Positions 59,986 to 64,000 of a DNA stretch of 64,000 nt are shown piece after piece. Both the position numbers and the translations under genes were made by a program. The DNA is from Lasioglossum baleicum (taxonomy: Eukaryota > Arthropoda > Insecta > Hymenoptera > Halictidae), in assembly GCF_051020765.1 (NCBI RefSeq), contig NC_134933.1, forward strand, positions 5,615,461 to 5,679,460. Direction: 5' to 3'. Below the pieces are notes generated by a model. It worked only from the letters and a program-made list of their open reading frames with translations. It searched no databases and was not told where the DNA came from. The stretch's first letter is position 1; the number at the start of each line of letters is the position of its first letter.

Positions 59986-62900
59986 TAATGTCACGTGACC
60001 TATCCGGCAATGGCGGAGAGGGGGTAACTCTATCCGCTTCTGTCTAGAACCAGTTCAGACCAACTTAGGCCAGATTCGAGTACATAGAGACTGAATGGGT
60101 CCCAATGAACAAACTGACACCCACTGAAACCGCCTAGAATCGAGATCAGACACCTTCGACCCGGCCAACACAACTTATTGTTAGATACTCGCGTGTAGAT
60201 TCAAGTAACCATCGAAAAAGGAAGCAAACTTTATCTGAAGTGTACTTCGCACGGTAAACACACTCGCGAGTAACTGCACGTTCCGGTCGTTTCAAATCGA
60301 TGATGAACAGAGGGAAACTTTGAGGCACGTATGTACATAGAACGAACGAGGAACCGTTGTTCCATCCTACGGTGAAATATGAATAAAGAGACGTGTGGGA
60401 TTTTCTGATACGACGACGTTTCCTCCTGTACTTTCCTCATCAATATTGAAATTCCTATATCCACCGATTTTACAGCGTCTGCAGTTCTACTAGACTTTTA
60501 CCTCGGTGCTTCTTCCTACTCCACGAAATTAACGGATCACTTTTTCACCGAAAGATTAACGATCTTCGAACTTTAGCTCCGCGGGGGGAGAAATCGTAAT
60601 TTACCTGACCTTGTTTTAAACGGCGACGTCTCTACTTTAAAATCCCTGTAAATTTCTCCGGAGATCGGAAAGAGGTTGTTCTTTATTCTTAAAAAATGTA
60701 GAAGTTCGAACGATTCAAAATGTGTTCAAAAAAGACGACAGAAAATCGTAAATCTTTAGGTGTACCATCTTGTGCAATAAGTGGTCGTGAATTCAAATAA
60801 GAGTATATGTCGCAATAAACACGATTGCATTTCGCCGGGGAAGGGGATGCAGGATGCACCGACCGCAGTCTTCGCAGAGTTTCATCTGTTGTGCCGCCGG
60901 ACGTTATGAAATTTTCGTAGACACACAAATCAAGAAGACGAGTACGTAACCCGCACGTGTACCCGGCGATCAGTCGACGTGGCTACACACGTGATCCTGC
61001 GGCTTCTCCTGCATGCGTGCTGATATTGCCATAAGTCGCTGAATATTGCGTCCCCGTGGCGAGCATCGCGTACATGTGTGCACGCGTGAATAAGTAAACA
61101 CGCCCCAAGAGAGACTTTCTCAATGGCGACAATTCTGCACCCTTGAATTACACGAAAATTCACATTTCACCGTTCAAAATTTCCGCCGACCCTCGAATAA
61201 CAGTACTTCAATCGCTGCGGGCTTCAAAGTTTCCTTTTTAACAATTCCAAGAAGAATTAAAAGTTTGCACAGTTAACACCGATGAATTCCAAGTTATTCT
61301 CGGAACCAATTAACCGTGTAACTCGAGGGCCTGTATTTTACTTGAGAAATTACTCGGGATCGAAATACGCCCAGAAATTAATTAATTAATCCTTGCACGT
61401 TCCTCAGAAACAGTTGCACGAAAGTATCAGGATCCGTGTTTCTTCTCGAGAAATGTTATGATTGCTTGTTCCCCATTAAAAGTGACTTGTTTGCACTGCT
61501 TCGTCGAGATAACAAAGCTGCAAATAAATTCAAGAAAGTAAATTAATTTACTCATTGTTCTCCTTTAATTTATCTGCATCATTTCAAGAATTGTACGATG
61601 CTGATGTGAGATCAGCAATTTTAATTGAGGGGAGCAACACACAAAATACTCACTCACTAACCTATATGGCTGAAATTTATTACGAGATAATTATATATGG
61701 TAGTGTACCTTGATGAACAGTAATTTTCTATTGGAGGTTCGGATAGAAAATCTCGGATGGAAGCAATTACCAGGGATTAATGACGAGAAAATTCTATTAT
61801 TATTATTACACACAAGAGATGAGAAAATCTCGAATCGAATCTGGAAGTGCTATTTTTCGCTTGCGATTATATTTGAGATCAAAATACGTGCCAGAATTTA
61901 ATTACAAGGCACACATAACATTGTATTAGTGTATTTTAACGAACCATATCCCGTCGCCCGGTAAATGAAAGTAAACTCTGAATGAGAAAATGTGATACCT
62001 TTTAAGAGAGAAAACACAATGGTATAAGCAAATATTTTGTTTGATCGGAATTGTTTCACCGCGTGGGCGAATTTCGCGACGCGAGAGTTACTTTCGTTCG
62101 CTCTCCTCTCCTGCACCATTCGCAATCGATCTCTCACGAGAAAAACAGGGGGATTCGATTCCAATATCTATCACTTTAGTTTTTCTCGCACACCCGAGAG
62201 CTAGTATGCATACGATCCTTTTTTGTTTTCGCCGTGCCATCAGCGTTTCATGGGGATAAAACATTCCCCGGAACTTTTCGCTGCCATTCGGTGATGCTTC
62301 ATTATTCGATTTCTTCGCATTCGATATTACTATCCCAACCGGAAGATCGTCGACAGCACATCGTAACTTCCTTCGAAATAGTTTTTCGTTTTTTACCTTG
62401 TATATTATCTTGGCTCACGTTTCTGTCATCCCCAATTTTCATGCTCCACCCACTTGTACGTTGTATATCAATTTCGTTTCATTTTCTATTCTTGTAATTT
62501 TGTGAAGATAATTTTCTCGGTTTTCTAGCCACTGACAAAGATAAAATGAATTTCAGCCCAAACCAACAGTTGGCAAAGATTAATATAAATAAACTGATAC
62601 TACAGATATGTTGCAACATTTGAAAATCACCTACCTTCCTCGAAAAAGGATACTTTCGAAAATCTAACCGCAAAAATATTCAACACGTGCAGACAGCTAG
62701 CGGAGGATCGATACTAAACTCTATAGAATGGTGCGAACACAATGCACACTGTTGAGTAAACTTGGAAAACTATCGTTTGAGGATTTCCTCACTAGAGTGC
62801 AACTTCTCCTTTACAAGATATAAGGTAGTGCCATACTAGAGGACTATACCATATTTGGTAGTAGAAAATAGCCTTACTTGACTGTAAAATCAGAGTAAAA

Positions 62901-64000
62901 TTGTTTGTAAGTGTGGCAATATTTTGCATTCCACATTGAAACTTTGCGAATATATTTGAAGGATGTGTAATTAATGATTTGCTTAAAAACGAGAATTAGA
63001 CTAGCGGTCTCTTTGATAATTTTCGGAATTTCATTTCGAAAGTTTATAGATATCGAACGACCGGATAAGAGAGTATGTCGGTCGCATGGCACCGAAGGAA
63101 ACACATTCCAATCGCCGTCGAAACGATATTTCGTTTCCAGCCTGCACTTTTCCCTTTTGAAATCCCCAAGAAAAGACAGAAAGCGAGCTTTATTTCTCCT
63201 CGCCGAAATCTATCGAAAGCCTTCGATATCCTGCAGACGGGAAACCGATGGTACAGAGGAGAGCACGAAAGAGAAATCGTTTGCAAGACGAGTATCTCGA
63301 ACAAATGTAATAAACGTCTTCGCAAAATAGAGTAAAATTTCGTTTGCAATCACTCGGCCGGGCGAAATCGAATTCCTTCGACGATGCTGCGCTCACCGAG
63401 CGCATTTTCATCGAAAACAATCGGAGTGCGTTTGCATGCAGCCGGAACGGGCCAACTCGTCATGTAACACGTATACCTTAACACACAAAAGGATGTCTGC
63501 CTAAAGAAATATTTCCTTTTCTAACGCTCTGTTATCCACCTTTCAAGGTTCTTGCTAGATACTTTAACATTTCTTGTATGTAAAATTGAATTTTGTCAAT
63601 TTTCGATAATTGCTCAAAATTGTGTGACATAAATGTGACAAAAAAAGACTCCTTGATGTTTTTTTTTATGGTGAATGATTTTAAGCTAGCATAAATTCGA
63701 ATAACTTCGAAAAATTACTATAAGCTATACAAAGCACATATCTACTTTTAACTGAGATACTCGTTGAAAAAATATGCCAATAATGTCGCCATAAAAAAAA
63801 TGGTTAAAAATCACATTTTCTTCGGGACAGTGAGATGTTTAATTTCTCCTCGCGGTGAATGTGATTTCAAGCTGGAATGAATTTTGGTAATTTTGGTTCT
63901 GGCGAAATGACGAGTATATTTTTGGGGCACGGCTGGCCTCGGCGAAGGAAGCGGGAGGAGAGTCTGCACAGAGTTGCTCCGAATTTATTCTCGATTGAAC
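59986..64000. other. Upstream intron or flank of the SLC9B-type gene, no exon recognised
   Basis: The minus strand was read for the preceding SLC9B helices and nothing matched. Short ORFs at 60146-60464, 60689-60928, 61898-62164 and 62974-63420 overlap on opposite strands without domain signatures. Probably intron, with upstream exons beyond the window. Confidence 0.4.

Overview
The window looks like nuclear DNA from an insect, most likely an aculeate hymenopteran (bee, ant or relative). It has spliced genes with GT-AG introns, an AT-rich but CpG-rich base composition, insect-type gene families, and many short DNA-transposon derivatives with TA or 8-bp target duplications. Nothing prokaryotic or viral stands out. 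The species cannot be named from the sequence alone.

Two genes are well supported. On the + strand, nine coding exons between 14841 and 41750 join in consistent phase into a 707-residue methuselah-like (Mth) class-B-type GPCR. It has a signal peptide, an ectodomain carrying three cysteine-pair (CCP) modules, one on each of the first three exons, then a conserved seven-helix domain and a short serine-rich cytoplasmic tail. The length and long ectodomain recall the Mthl1 (Mist) branch, but that is an inference. On the - strand, the last two coding exons (59086-58922 and 45736-45209) of an SLC9B/Nha-type sodium/proton antiporter are separated by a 13.2-kb intron. Its upstream exons were not found and probably lie beyond position 64000. 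The two genes converge. Their stop codons are about 3.46 kb apart, and the gap holds a roughly 480-bp near-perfect inverted repeat.

Region by region: 1-14840 has no firm gene. It carries several inverted-repeat elements (2013-2526, 6451-7770, 11427-12161) and a pair of small overlapping ORFs (8766-9066) that may be coding. The Mth introns act as a sink for transposons: a long-terminal-repeat-style (TIR) element at 15549-16528, a hAT MITE at 19162-19642, a broken Tc1 element at 25899-27561 with a MITE inside it, a foldback at 28332-29077, nested hAT MITEs at 31803-32244, another hAT-like element at 32822-33680, and a MITE family with TAGACTGCGG ends at 37996-38278 and 40017-40563. The 13-kb antiporter intron holds a foldback (47445-48048), an AT-rich element with 34-bp perfect TIRs (50284-51348), a hairpin (52063-52771), a candidate Helitron (53111-53347) and the longer relative of the 15.5-kb element (55774-57579). 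Beyond 59.1 kb lies a 5'-truncated LINE tail (about 59280-59985, - strand).

No rRNA, tRNA or CRISPR array was recognised. The main surprises are the modular three-CCP receptor ectodomain, the long hairpin between two converging genes, and a set of non-autonomous transposon families whose insertion history can be read from their target duplications.
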